A stretch of 25,861 nucleotides of DNA from an uncultured Lachnospiraceae bacterium (GTDB taxonomy: Bacteria > Bacillota > Clostridia > Lachnospirales > Lachnospiraceae), in contig CAJUMV010000053.1 in NCBI GenBank assembly GCA_910587715.1, forward strand, positions 1-25,861. The letters are read 5' to 3'. Below, piece by piece: positions 7,834 through 15,998 of this stretch. A model generated the notes under the pieces. The model was given only the letters and a program-made list of their open reading frames with translations. It was not told where the DNA came from and made no database searches. Made by a program: the position numbers and the translations under genes. Positions within the stretch are counted from its first letter, which is position 1; each line of letters begins with the position of its first letter.

Positions 7834-7897
7834 AATTGCGAAACTTATCCAAATGCTATTTGTGTAATTTCACCAGATTGAAACGTGTTTCGCAATT
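7834..7897 (+). promoter_or_regulatory. Inverted repeat in the lepA leader
   Basis: An 11-bp perfect inverted repeat, AATTGCGAAAC at 7834-7844 and GTTTCGCAATT at 7887-7897, encloses about 42 nt. The right arm ends three bases before AGGGAGG, so a folded stem could affect access of ribosomes to lepA. It may alternatively be a protein operator. Confidence 0.4.
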
Positions 7898-7915
7898 TCT
7901 AGGGAGGAAACCACA

Positions 7916-9721
7916 ATGGACCAGAGCAAAATCAGAAATTTTTGTATCGTAGCGCACATCGACCACGGCAAGTCCACGCTGGCGGATCGGATTATTGAAA
8001 AGACGGGGCTTTTGACCAGCCGGGAGATGCAGGCGCAGATACTGGATAATATGGAGCTGGAACGGGAGAGGGGCATTACCATCAAGGCGCAGACCGTCCG
8101 CATTGTCTATCAGGCGAAGGACGGGAACGAGTATATTTTCAACCTGATCGACACCCCCGGTCATGTGGACTTTAACTATGAGGTGAGCCGTTCCCTTGCG
8201 GCATGTGACGGGGCGATTCTCGTGGTGGACGCGGCGCAGGGCATTGAGGCGCAGACGCTGGCGAATGTCTATCTGGCGTTAGACCACGATTTAGACGTGT
8301 TTCCTGTCATTAATAAGATAGATTTGCCAAGCGCCGAACCGGAGCGGGTGAAGAATGAGATAGAGGATGTGATTGGCATTGAAGCGCAGGATGCGCCGCT
8401 GATCTCTGCCAAAAACGGCATCGGTATCGAGGATGTGCTGGAAGCCATCGTGGAGAAAATCCCCGCTCCCGGCGGAAATCCCGATAATCCGCTGCAGGCG
8501 CTTATTTTTGATTCCGTATACGATTCCTATAAGGGCGTGATCGTGTTCTGCCGTATCAAGGAGGGCAGGGTCAGAAAGGGCACGAAAATAAAAATGATGG
8601 CGACGGGAGCCACCGCGGAGGTCGTGGAGGTCGGGTATTTCGGTGCGGGACAGTTCATCCCCTGCGACGAGCTGGCGGCGGGAATGGTCGGATATCTGAC
8701 CGCTTCCATCAAGAATGTGAAGGATACCGCCGTGGGCGATACGGTGACGGATGTGGACAATCCGTGCAAGGAGCCGCTTCCCGGCTACAAAAAGGTCAAT
8801 TCTATGGTCTACTGCGGCATGTATCCGGCGGATGGCGCGAAGTACCCGGATTTGCGGGATGCGCTGGAAAAGTTGAAGCTCAACGACGCTTCCTTAAATT
8901 ATGAGCCGGAGACTTCGATTGCCTTGGGCTTCGGGTTCCGATGCGGCTTTTTGGGTCTGCTTCATTTAGAGATTATACAGGAGCGGTTGGAGCGGGAGTA
9001 TAATCTGGATTTGGTGACTACCGCGCCGGGCGTTATTTACAGGGTTTATAAGACAAACGGGGAAATGATTGAGCTGACCAATCCTTCCAACCTGCCAGAC
9101 CCTTCCGAGATTGACTATATGGAGGAGCCGGTGGTCAGCGCGGAGATTATGGTGACGACGGAGTTTATAGGCTCTATCATGCAGCTTTGTCAGGAGCGGA
9201 GAGGGCGTTATATCAGCACCGAGTATATCGAGGCGTCCCGCGCGCTGTTAAAGTACGAGCTGCCTTTAAATGAGATTATTTACGACTTTTTCGACGCGCT
9301 GAAATCCCGTTCCAGAGGTTACGCTTCCTTTGACTATGAGTTAAAGGGATATGAGCAGTCGAAGCTGGTGAAGCTGGATATTCTGATAAACCACGACGAG
9401 GTGGACGCGCTTTCCTTTATTGTCCACGCAGACAGCGCTTATGAGCGCGGCAGGAAGATGTGCGAGAAGCTGAAGGATGAAATTCCGAGACACCTTTTCG
9501 AGATACCCATTCAGGCGGCGGTTGGCGGTAAGATCATCGCCAGGGAGACGGTCAAGGCAATGCGCAAGGACGTTCTTGCCAAGTGTTACGGCGGCGATAT
9601 CACCCGGAAGAAGAAGCTGCTCGAAAAGCAGAAAGAGGGCAAGAAACGGATGCGCCAGGTGGGCAATGTGGAGATTCCGCAGAGCGCGTTTATGAGCGTG
9701 CTGAAGCTGGATGACGACTAA
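7916..9721 (+). CDS. lepA: Elongation factor 4 (LepA), ribosome-associated GTPase
   Basis: LepA is a translational GTPase that acts on stalled or initiating ribosomes. The 601-residue length is standard. The GTPase domain has the P-loop AHIDHGKSTLADRI (from residue 13), the switch I sequence ERERGITIKAQTVR, DTPGHVDFNYEVSRSLAACD, and NKIDLPSA for guanine recognition. The LepA-specific C-terminus is present, with GGDITRKKKLLEKQKEGKKRMRQ. AGGGAGG precedes the ATG at good spacing. hemW follows 17 bp downstream and is probably co-transcribed. Confidence 0.98.
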   Translation: MDQSKIRNFCIVAHIDHGKSTLADRIIEKTGLLTSREMQAQILDNMELERERGITIKAQTVRIVYQAKDGNEYIFNLIDTPGHVDFNYEVSRSLAACDGAILVVDAAQGIEAQTLANVYLALDHDLDVFPVINKIDLPSAEPERVKNEIEDVIGIEAQDAPLISAKNGIGIEDVLEAIVEKIPAPGGNPDNPLQALIFDSVYDSYKGVIVFCRIKEGRVRKGTKIKMMATGATAEVVEVGYFGAGQFIPCDELAAGMVGYLTASIKNVKDTAVGDTVTDVDNPCKEPLPGYKKVNSMVYCGMYPADGAKYPDLRDALEKLKLNDASLNYEPETSIALGFGFRCGFLGLLHLEIIQERLEREYNLDLVTTAPGVIYRVYKTNGEMIELTNPSNLPDPSEIDYMEEPVVSAEIMVTTEFIGSIMQLCQERRGRYISTEYIEASRALLKYELPLNEIIYDFFDALKSRSRGYASFDYELKGYEQSKLVKLDILINHDEVDALSFIVHADSAYERGRKMCEKLKDEIPRHLFEIPIQAAVGGKIIARETVKAMRKDVLAKCYGGDITRKKKLLEKQKEGKKRMRQVGNVEIPQSAFMSVLKLDDD

Positions 9722-9738
9722 AAGGAAACAGGAAGGCC

Positions 9739-10968
9739 ATGAAAGATTTAAGTATTTATATTCACATTCCGTTCTGTGTCAGAAAATGCCTGTACTGCGA
9801 TTTCCTCTCCGCGCCTGCATGTAACGGGGAAATGAGAAGTTATGTAAACTGCCTACTGCGGGAAATAGAAGAACAGTCGATATTTTATGGAGATCACAGA
9901 GTGGTCTCCATCTTTCTTGGCGGGGGTACGCCGTCCCTGCTTCCGGCGCAGGAGACAGGGCGGATTCTGGAACGTGTCAGAGCGCGTTTCTCTTTGGCGG
10001 AGGACGCGGAGATTACGATAGAATGCAATCCCGGCACGGCGACTGCGGAAAAACTTAAAAATTACATAACATATGGTATTAATCGTCTCAGCATTGGACT
10101 GCAGTCCACGGATGACAGGGAGCTTGAGCGCATTGGGAGAATCCATAACTACCGTGATTTTTTGGAAACCTATGAGCTGGCGCGGGAAGAGGGCTTTCGC
10201 AATATCAATATCGATTTGATGGCGGCGCTGCCCGGGCAGAGCTCTGCTTCCTATCGGAAAACGCTAGAACGTGTCATTGCGCTCTCGCCCGAGCATATTT
10301 CCGCGTACAGTCTGATTCTGGAGGAAGGGACACTGCTTTATGTAAACCGTGGTTTGTATACCTTTCCCGATGAGGACGAGGAGCGGGAGATGTATGAACT
10401 GACAGAAAAGGTTCTGGGAGAGGCGCGTTTTCACCGCTATGAGATTTCCAACTATGCCCAAGCGGGGTATGAGTGCCGCCACAATAAGGTGTACTGGCGC
10501 AGGGGCGATTATGTGGGCTTCGGGCTGGGGGCGTCCTCCATGGTGGGAAACGTGAGGTGGAAGAACCCCGATACACACGCGGATTATGCGGCTTGTGTGG
10601 AGAAGCCGATGGCGGCGGACCGTGCGGCGCATATCGCGGAGGCAGAGCGGATGATACGCATCAAGAAAGAAGAGCTGTGGACGGAGGCGTTTGCAAAGCT
10701 GCTGCGGCAGACGGGACGTTGCGAGGTGCAGCCCCTCACCCTGCAGGAGCAGATGGAGGAATTTATGTTTCTGGGGCTTCGTCTGACGGAAGGGGTGGAT
10801 TTGGAGGAATTTCGGCGGTGTTTCGGAAAAACCGCGGATGAGATTTACGGAAAACAGATGAGAGATTTTGTGGCGCAGGGGCTTTTGGAGCGGGAGGGAC
10901 AGCGGCTTCGGCTTACTCCACGGGGCATCGACGTGAGTAATGTGGTATTTGCATCGTTTCTTTTTTGA
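9739..10968 (+). CDS. hemW: HemW-type radical SAM protein (heme chaperone family, formerly HemN-like)
   Basis: HemW binds heme and carries a radical SAM cluster; it is often mis-named oxygen-independent coproporphyrinogen oxidase. The 409-residue product starts MKDLSIYIHIPFCVRKCLYC, giving the cluster cysteines Cys13, Cys17 and Cys20. FLGGGTPSLL and ECNPGT follow as expected, with INRLSIGLQS and the HNKVYWRRGDYVGFGLGA segment further on. The C-terminal winged-helix region is present. It is slightly longer than the usual 375-390 residues, mainly in the segment around 280-320. Placement right after lepA is conserved in Firmicutes. The last codons overlap the promoter of the next gene. Confidence 0.93.
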   Translation: MKDLSIYIHIPFCVRKCLYCDFLSAPACNGEMRSYVNCLLREIEEQSIFYGDHRVVSIFLGGGTPSLLPAQETGRILERVRARFSLAEDAEITIECNPGTATAEKLKNYITYGINRLSIGLQSTDDRELERIGRIHNYRDFLETYELAREEGFRNINIDLMAALPGQSSASYRKTLERVIALSPEHISAYSLILEEGTLLYVNRGLYTFPDEDEEREMYELTEKVLGEARFHRYEISNYAQAGYECRHNKVYWRRGDYVGFGLGASSMVGNVRWKNPDTHADYAACVEKPMAADRAAHIAEAERMIRIKKEELWTEAFAKLLRQTGRCEVQPLTLQEQMEEFMFLGLRLTEGVDLEEFRRCFGKTADEIYGKQMRDFVAQGLLEREGQRLRLTPRGIDVSNVVFASFLF

Positions 10969-10993
10969 CTTTCCCCTGTTATGCTTGTATAAT
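10965..10993 (+). promoter_or_regulatory. Strong sigma-A-type promoter upstream of the sigK-type gene
   Basis: TTGACT (10965-10970) and a perfect TATAAT (10988-10993) are separated by 17 bp. The -35 box overlaps the hemW stop codon. This is close to the housekeeping consensus, which is surprising for a late mother-cell sigma factor. It leaves a leader of about 90 nt. Confidence 0.7.
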
Positions 10994-11090
10994 ATAATGA
11001 AGAGCCTCTATTTATAATTGGGACAGATGGAAAGGCACTTGGGAAGCCGCCGGGTCATAGAATAGAGTAAATGGACTTTGGAGGCTCCTT

Positions 11091-11735
11091 TTGAAAACAT
11101 TCAGCCAGCCACTTTCTGCGAAGGATGAAGCCGTTTATCTGGGGCGGCTTAAAACAGGAAGCGAAAGAGAGCGCGGGGAGGCCAAAGGGATTCTGGTGGA
11201 GCGGAACCTGCGTCTGGTGGCGCATATTGCCAAGAAGTACCAGAACGTGGACGAGGACATGGAAGATCTCATATCCATCGGCACCATCGGATTGATTAAG
11301 GCGATAGATTCCTTTGATGCGGGGAAGGGGAAACTCAGTACCTATGCGTCGCGTTGTATAGACAATGAGCTGTTGATGCTCCTTCGGGCTAAGAAAAAGA
11401 CTTCCAGAGAAGTCTCTTTGTACGAACCCATCGGTACGGACAGGGAGGGCAATGAAATCAGCCTGCTCGACGTGATCGAACAGGAGCAGGCGGACGTGAT
11501 CGACAGGATGGAAGTGGAGGATAAGCTGCACAGACTGAAAGGTCTGATTACCGACAGGCTCTCGGACAGGGAGCGGGAGATTATTTTGATGCGATACGGT
11601 CTTTTGAGCGGACAGGAGATTACGCAGCGGGAGATCGGTCACAGACTCGGCATTTCCAGAAGCTATGTGTCACGAATTGAGAAGCGGGCGTTAGAGAAGC
11701 TGAGAGAAGGCTACGAAGCGTGTGGTATCGCTTAA
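11091..11735 (+). CDS. sigK: RNA polymerase sporulation sigma factor, SigK type, without pro-sequence
   Basis: Sigma-K directs late mother-cell transcription (coat and cortex genes). The 214-residue product matches the SigK pattern: QPLSAKDEAVYL at the start, VERNLRLVAHIAKKY, ISIGTIGLIKAIDSFD (region 2), the SLYEPIGTDREGNEISLLDV signature, and the DNA-binding helix region QREIGHRLGISRSYVSRIE. Translation starts at TTG 11091, supported by GGAGG at 11080-11084. In-frame sequence upstream reaches a stop at 11058-11060 with no room for the membrane-targeting pro-sequence of the Bacillus protein, so it would be made active at once, as in Clostridioides difficile. The gene is continuous, with no skin-type insertion. 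It is followed by the pilus cluster. SigE or SigG identity is less likely given the signature. Confidence 0.85.
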   Translation: MKTFSQPLSAKDEAVYLGRLKTGSERERGEAKGILVERNLRLVAHIAKKYQNVDEDMEDLISIGTIGLIKAIDSFDAGKGKLSTYASRCIDNELLMLLRAKKKTSREVSLYEPIGTDREGNEISLLDVIEQEQADVIDRMEVEDKLHRLKGLITDRLSDREREIILMRYGLLSGQEITQREIGHRLGISRSYVSRIEKRALEKLREGYEACGIA

Positions 11736-11741
11736 AGGAGA

Positions 11742-11769
11742 CGCAGCGCAAAAAGCCTGGCGCGCTGCG
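11742..11769. repeat. 8-bp inverted repeat after the sigma factor gene
   Basis: CGCAGCGC at 11742-11749 and GCGCTGCG at 11762-11769 can form a hairpin with a 12-nt loop seven bases after the sigK stop. No T-run follows, so it is unlikely to be a full terminator; it may slow transcription or shield mRNA from decay between the sigma factor and the pilus genes. Confidence 0.4.
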
Positions 11770-11819
11770 AACGCGAAGGCAGGCATGAGGATAGAGACAG
11801 AAATGGAGGAAATGGGACA

Positions 11820-12935
11820 ATGCGTTTTGTAAAGAGCGAGGATTTGAAGACCGGAATGAGATTGGCGCGTCCTATCTATAATAAAAACGGCGTTCTGTTG
11901 TATGAGAGAAATTCCAAGCTGACCCTGCAGGGTATTAACAGCGTAAAAAATTTCGGACTGTTGGGGATTTTCATTCTGGAACCCGCGGAACCCGTGCCGC
12001 CCATGACGAGGGCGGACGTGGAATTTGAGCGGTTCCAGACAATGTGTGTGTTCTCTATCCGGGAAGAGCTGGATTGGATTGCAGAGAACGGGCGTCCCCA
12101 GAGAAATGATATGATTGCTTCCAATATCATCAAGAATTACGGGCATCTGGATGGCAGGATTAATTTCCTGCAAAATCTCAGGAGTAAAGAAGATTACATA
12201 TACAAGCATTCCCTGAATGTGGCGATTCTCTGCGCGATGATAACACATGTTATGAATATGCGGGTGGAGGAGCAGATGGAGACCGTACAGGCGGCTCTTG
12301 TCCACGATATCGGGAAGATTATGCATTTTGAGGAAGAGGAGGTCGCCGGCGGTCCGGTTATCGATATGACAACAAACGCCAAGGAAGAGGCGGGACATGC
12401 CCTTTTGGAGACCGCGTTTTCCGCGAAGCCCAACATCAAACGAATCTGTGCACAGGCGCACAGACTGCTGAAGGGCATGGACACCTCGTCAATCCGGCTG
12501 GTGAACGGCGCCAGGGTGCTGGCGGTGGCGGAGACCTATGACATGATGACGGCGATGAAGATTAATGAAGACCCGGCTTCCGAGGTGGAGGCGCTGAAAT
12601 TCCTCATGAACAATCCGGAAATATATCACAGCAAGGCGGTGGAGGCGCTCATCAAGTCCATCAATATTCTTGTGCCCGGGGTCAGCGTGGAGCTGAATAC
12701 GGGAGATAAGGCGCTTGTCCTTGCGGCGAATGAAACAAATGTGCTGCGCCCTATGCTTCTGATGTTCAAGGATAACAGTATTGTAGATCTCGCGAATATG
12801 GATGTGTATGAGGATCTGGAGATTAAAGATATTATGAAGACACTGGACAACCGTCATGTGATGGATATGGATTTGTTAAAGAAAAACGGGATTGAAGTCG
12901 AGGAAGCGGAATATGTGGAGATTCCGATTATCTGA
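11820..12935 (+). CDS. HD-GYP-like signalling protein, degenerate, heading the pilus cluster
   Basis: The product has 371 residues. An N-terminal region of about 120 residues resembles the lead-in domain of many HD-GYP proteins (KTGMRLARPIYNKNGVLLYE). The HD domain follows: YKHSLNVAIL, then ALVHDIGK with His162-Asp163. Canonical HD-GYP proteins hydrolyse cyclic-di-GMP. Here the later motifs have eroded: the HP..G motif reads KEEAGHAL, no HHE.DGxGYP sequence is present, and VAETYDMMTA stands for VADxYDAL. The metal site may be incomplete, so it may bind rather than cleave the nucleotide. A further C-terminal domain (about 280-371) lacks recognisable motifs. GGAGG lies upstream of ATG 11820. 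It precedes pilT by 31 bp, suggesting co-transcription with the pilus motor genes. Confidence 0.75.
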   Translation: MRFVKSEDLKTGMRLARPIYNKNGVLLYERNSKLTLQGINSVKNFGLLGIFILEPAEPVPPMTRADVEFERFQTMCVFSIREELDWIAENGRPQRNDMIASNIIKNYGHLDGRINFLQNLRSKEDYIYKHSLNVAILCAMITHVMNMRVEEQMETVQAALVHDIGKIMHFEEEEVAGGPVIDMTTNAKEEAGHALLETAFSAKPNIKRICAQAHRLLKGMDTSSIRLVNGARVLAVAETYDMMTAMKINEDPASEVEALKFLMNNPEIYHSKAVEALIKSINILVPGVSVELNTGDKALVLAANETNVLRPMLLMFKDNSIVDLANMDVYEDLEIKDIMKTLDNRHVMDMDLLKKNGIEVEEAEYVEIPII

Positions 12936-12966
12936 GGATAAGTAAACGGCAGGAGGGGAAGAAAGA

Positions 12967-14022
12967 ATGGCAACGATACAGGAGATAATGCAGACGGCGA
13001 ACGATGCCGGCGCGTCCGATGTACATATTACGGTGGGAATACCGCCAAAGATGCGCGTCAACGGAAACTTGATAGCCATGAACTATCCGAAAATGATGCC
13101 GCAGGATACGTTGACGGTCGCTTATTCTATCATGAATGATGTACAGCGGGAGCGTTTCGAGGAGCGGGGCGAGTACGATATGTCCTTCTCGATTCCGGAG
13201 CTGGGCAGATACCGTGTTAACGTCTACAAGCAGAGAGGTTCCGCGGCGCTGGCGCTGCGTCTGGTGGGTACGGTGGTTCCGGCGCCGGAGAAGCTGGGCG
13301 TGCCGGAGTCCGTTATCAACCTTTATGAGCGTAAGCGCGGATTGATTCTCGTGACAGGCCCTACGGGAAGCGGTAAGTCCACCACGCTGGCGGCAATCAT
13401 TGACAAGATTAATAATAACAGGGACGCTCATGTCATTACGCTGGAGGACCCGATCGAGTATCTGCATCAGCATAAGATGGCGATGGTAAACCAGAGGGAA
13501 ATCGGTCTGGATTCCCAGAGCTATGCCAACGCTTTGCGGGCGGCGCTGCGTGAAGATCCGGATGTGATTCTGGTCGGTGAGATGCGTGATTTCGAGACCA
13601 TCAGCGTAGCGATCACGGCGGCGGAGACCGGTCACCTTGTGCTGTCGACCCTGCATACCATCGGCGCGGCAAGCACCGTGGACCGTGTCATTGACGTATT
13701 CCCGCCCCATCAGCAGCAGCAGATAAGGGTACAGCTGGCAAACGTGCTGGAAGCCGTAATCTCACAGCAGCTCATTCCTACCATGGACGGCGCGGGACGT
13801 GTGGCGGCTTTTGAGGTGATGCACGCGAACCATGCGGTGAGAAATCTGATTCGTGAAGGAAAATCGCATCAGCTCGCCACTGTTATGCAGACTAACCGCA
13901 AGATGGGCATGATTACCATGGACGACGCGATCATACAGCTGTTTTACGAAGGAAAAATTGATCGGGAGATGGCGATACAGTTTGCGCAGGACCCCGACGG
14001 AATGCAGAATAAAGTGATGTAA
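12967..14022 (+). CDS. pilT: Type IV pilus retraction ATPase PilT
   Basis: PilT is a hexameric ATPase that depolymerises the pilus, powering twitching motility. The 351-residue length is typical. It begins with the PilT N-terminal domain (GASDVHITVGIPPKMRVNG). The ATPase core has Walker A GPTGSGKST (from Gly131), the Asp box ITLEDPIEYLH, Walker B VILVGEMRD and the His box GHLVLSTLHT. The C-terminal segment includes AAFEVMHANHAVRNLIREGK, close to the AIRNLIRE motif required for retraction in PilT proteins. It is flanked by the HD-GYP-like gene and by pilB 13 bp downstream. Confidence 0.95.
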   Translation: MATIQEIMQTANDAGASDVHITVGIPPKMRVNGNLIAMNYPKMMPQDTLTVAYSIMNDVQRERFEERGEYDMSFSIPELGRYRVNVYKQRGSAALALRLVGTVVPAPEKLGVPESVINLYERKRGLILVTGPTGSGKSTTLAAIIDKINNNRDAHVITLEDPIEYLHQHKMAMVNQREIGLDSQSYANALRAALREDPDVILVGEMRDFETISVAITAAETGHLVLSTLHTIGAASTVDRVIDVFPPHQQQQIRVQLANVLEAVISQQLIPTMDGAGRVAAFEVMHANHAVRNLIREGKSHQLATVMQTNRKMGMITMDDAIIQLFYEGKIDREMAIQFAQDPDGMQNKVM

Positions 14023-14035
14023 ATGGGGGCTGATT

Positions 14036-15730
14036 ATGGATAATAAAAGAAAAAAACTGCGTCTGGGAGACGTGCTGGTACAAAACGGCGTTATCACGGA
14101 GGAGGATTTACAGAGAGGTCTGGAGCGGCAGAAGGGCAGCGGGCGTAAGCTGGGCGAGACGCTGGTGGACGAGGGCATTGCCACCGAGGAAAATATCGCC
14201 AGAGCGTTGAGTAACCAGTTCCATTACGATATGGTGGATCTTTCCAATGTCGAGATACCGCAGGAAATTCTGGACCTTGTGCCCGCAAACGTCTTAAAGA
14301 AGCACCGGGCGATTCCCTTTGAATACTCCCCGGACAACATGAATGTGCTTCGGGTGGCAATGTCCGATCCCATGGATATCGGGGCGATGGACGATATCAA
14401 TATCATCACGAACCTGCAGGTGGAGCCTGTGGTTGCCACCATGGGCAGTGTCATGCTGGCGATAGATCGCTATTACGGGCAGGCGGAGGTAAATTCCGCG
14501 CTGGAGGAATACACCAGAGAAAAAGAAAGCCAGATGATTGAGCAGGAGGATATGTACAGTGAGGATGTTAACAACTCCCCCATTGTGCAGCTTGTCAAGG
14601 GCATGATCGATCAGGCGGTCAGACAGCGCGCTTCCGATATTCATATTGAGCCGATGGAGAAACAAGTGCGGATTCGGTACCGTATCGATGGTGCACTCTA
14701 TGAGAAGTCGGTCTACAGCATCAGGCTTCTGCCGGCGATCGTGGCTCGTATCAAAATCATCGGCGGCATGGATATCTCTGAGAAGAGAAAGCCGCAGGAC
14801 GGTCGTATCACGCAGATCGTAGACCGGAAAGAGTTCGATATCCGTGTTTCCATCCTGCCGACGGTTTACGGGGAAAAGATCGTTATGCGTCTTACCTCTA
14901 AGAACGCCCTGACAAAGGAGAAGAGCCAGCTTGGTTTAAAACCCGACGAACTGAAGAAATTTGATCATATCTTAAAGCATCCGCATGGAATCCTGCTGGT
15001 GACAGGTCCTACGGGAAGCGGTAAGTCCACCACCCTGTACACGGCGCTCAGTGAGCTGAATAAGGAGGATGTGAATATTATCACCGTAGAGGACCCGGTG
15101 GAGGCGAATATCGACGGTATTAACCAGGTGCAGGTTAACACGAAGGCAAATCTGACCTTTGCATCCGCCCTGCGCTCGATTCTGCGTCAGGATCCGGATA
15201 TCATTATGATTGGTGAGATTCGTGACCAGGAGACAGCATCCATTGCCGTGCAGGCTTCTATCACAGGACATTTGGTGGTTTCGACCCTGCATACCAACTC
15301 CGCGGCAAGCACCATCACCCGTCTGGCGGATATGGGCATCGAGCCATATCTGATCGCGGACTCCACGATCGGCGTTATCGCCCAGAGACTTGTGCGCAGA
15401 CTCTGCCCCGAGTGCAAACGGCAGAAAAAGGCGGACGAAGAAGAGCTGGAGCTTTTGCAGATGGAGCCGGACGCGGATGTGACGATTTACCAGCCCTGCG
15501 GCTGCTCCAGATGTGACGGCACTGGGTTTAAGGGACGTATCGGTGTCTATGAGATTATGGAGGTGAGCCAGCCCTTGAAATCCATTATCAGTAAGGGCGG
15601 AACTGCGGAGGATATCAAGGAGAAGGCACTGGAGGAGGGGATGAATACCCTGCGCATGAGCGCCACGAAATACGTGCTGGAGGGGATTACCTCCGTGCAG
15701 GAAATGATGAGGGTGTCCTTTGATCTGTAG
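14036..15730 (+). CDS. pilB: Type IV pilus assembly ATPase PilB (GspE family) with MshEN domain
   Basis: PilB powers pilus extension. The product has 564 residues. The N-terminal region (about 8-55) matches the MshEN fold, with LRLGDVLVQNGVITEEDL and a second LGETLVDEGIATEENI unit. In this family such paired motifs bind cyclic-di-GMP. The ATPase core has Walker A GPTGSGKST (from about Gly324), ITVEDPVE, Walker B IIMIGEIRD and the His box GHLVVSTLHT. A zinc-type four-cysteine insert follows: Cys457 and Cys460, then CGCSRCDG. All catalytic motifs are intact. The stop codon is followed by accessory genes rather than pilC, so the normal pilB-pilC neighbourhood is interrupted. Confidence 0.95.
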   Translation: MDNKRKKLRLGDVLVQNGVITEEDLQRGLERQKGSGRKLGETLVDEGIATEENIARALSNQFHYDMVDLSNVEIPQEILDLVPANVLKKHRAIPFEYSPDNMNVLRVAMSDPMDIGAMDDINIITNLQVEPVVATMGSVMLAIDRYYGQAEVNSALEEYTREKESQMIEQEDMYSEDVNNSPIVQLVKGMIDQAVRQRASDIHIEPMEKQVRIRYRIDGALYEKSVYSIRLLPAIVARIKIIGGMDISEKRKPQDGRITQIVDRKEFDIRVSILPTVYGEKIVMRLTSKNALTKEKSQLGLKPDELKKFDHILKHPHGILLVTGPTGSGKSTTLYTALSELNKEDVNIITVEDPVEANIDGINQVQVNTKANLTFASALRSILRQDPDIIMIGEIRDQETASIAVQASITGHLVVSTLHTNSAASTITRLADMGIEPYLIADSTIGVIAQRLVRRLCPECKRQKKADEEELELLQMEPDADVTIYQPCGCSRCDGTGFKGRIGVYEIMEVSQPLKSIISKGGTAEDIKEKALEEGMNTLRMSATKYVLEGITSVQEMMRVSFDL

Positions 15731-15788
15731 ACAGAGAAATAAAAACGTATGATATTCTAAAAAACGTCAATAAATTTTACAAAAATGC

Positions 15789-15817
15789 TTGACAAATTCA
15801 GGCAAAAGAGATATTCT
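15789..15817 (+). promoter_or_regulatory. Sigma-A promoter for the Rpn-type gene
   Basis: A perfect TTGACA (15789-15794) and TATTCT (15812-15817) are separated by 17 bp. It lies about 180 bp upstream of the nuclease-family gene, which therefore has independent expression and a long leader. Confidence 0.65.
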
Positions 15818-15827
15818 AATACTAAAT

Positions 15828-15859
15828 CAGCCGGTCTTCATGACGTGTGAGGCCGGCTG
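15828..15859 (+). promoter_or_regulatory. Leader hairpin followed by U-rich tract
   Basis: CAGCCGG at 15828-15834 pairs with CCGGCTG at 15853-15859 and is followed by TTTCT. It begins about four bases after the expected transcription start. It could be an attenuator or early terminator in the leader of the Rpn-type gene. The rest of 15860-15998 contains a small GGCAGATTCTGCC hairpin but no gene I can support. Confidence 0.4.
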
Positions 15860-15998
15860 TTTCTATCGGCGGATGTAGTATCCGTATCGGTTGTTCTGGC
15901 AGATTCTGCCATAATTTCAAAGACATAGGCAGGGTTTGCAGGATGGCAAACGGGAAAAGGAAAGTCCCAATGGCTCTGCACACACAAAGGAGAGACAG

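Noticed and set aside
11091..11735. Skin-type element or split sigK
   Set aside because: The sigma factor frame is continuous from region 2 to region 4 with no insertion.
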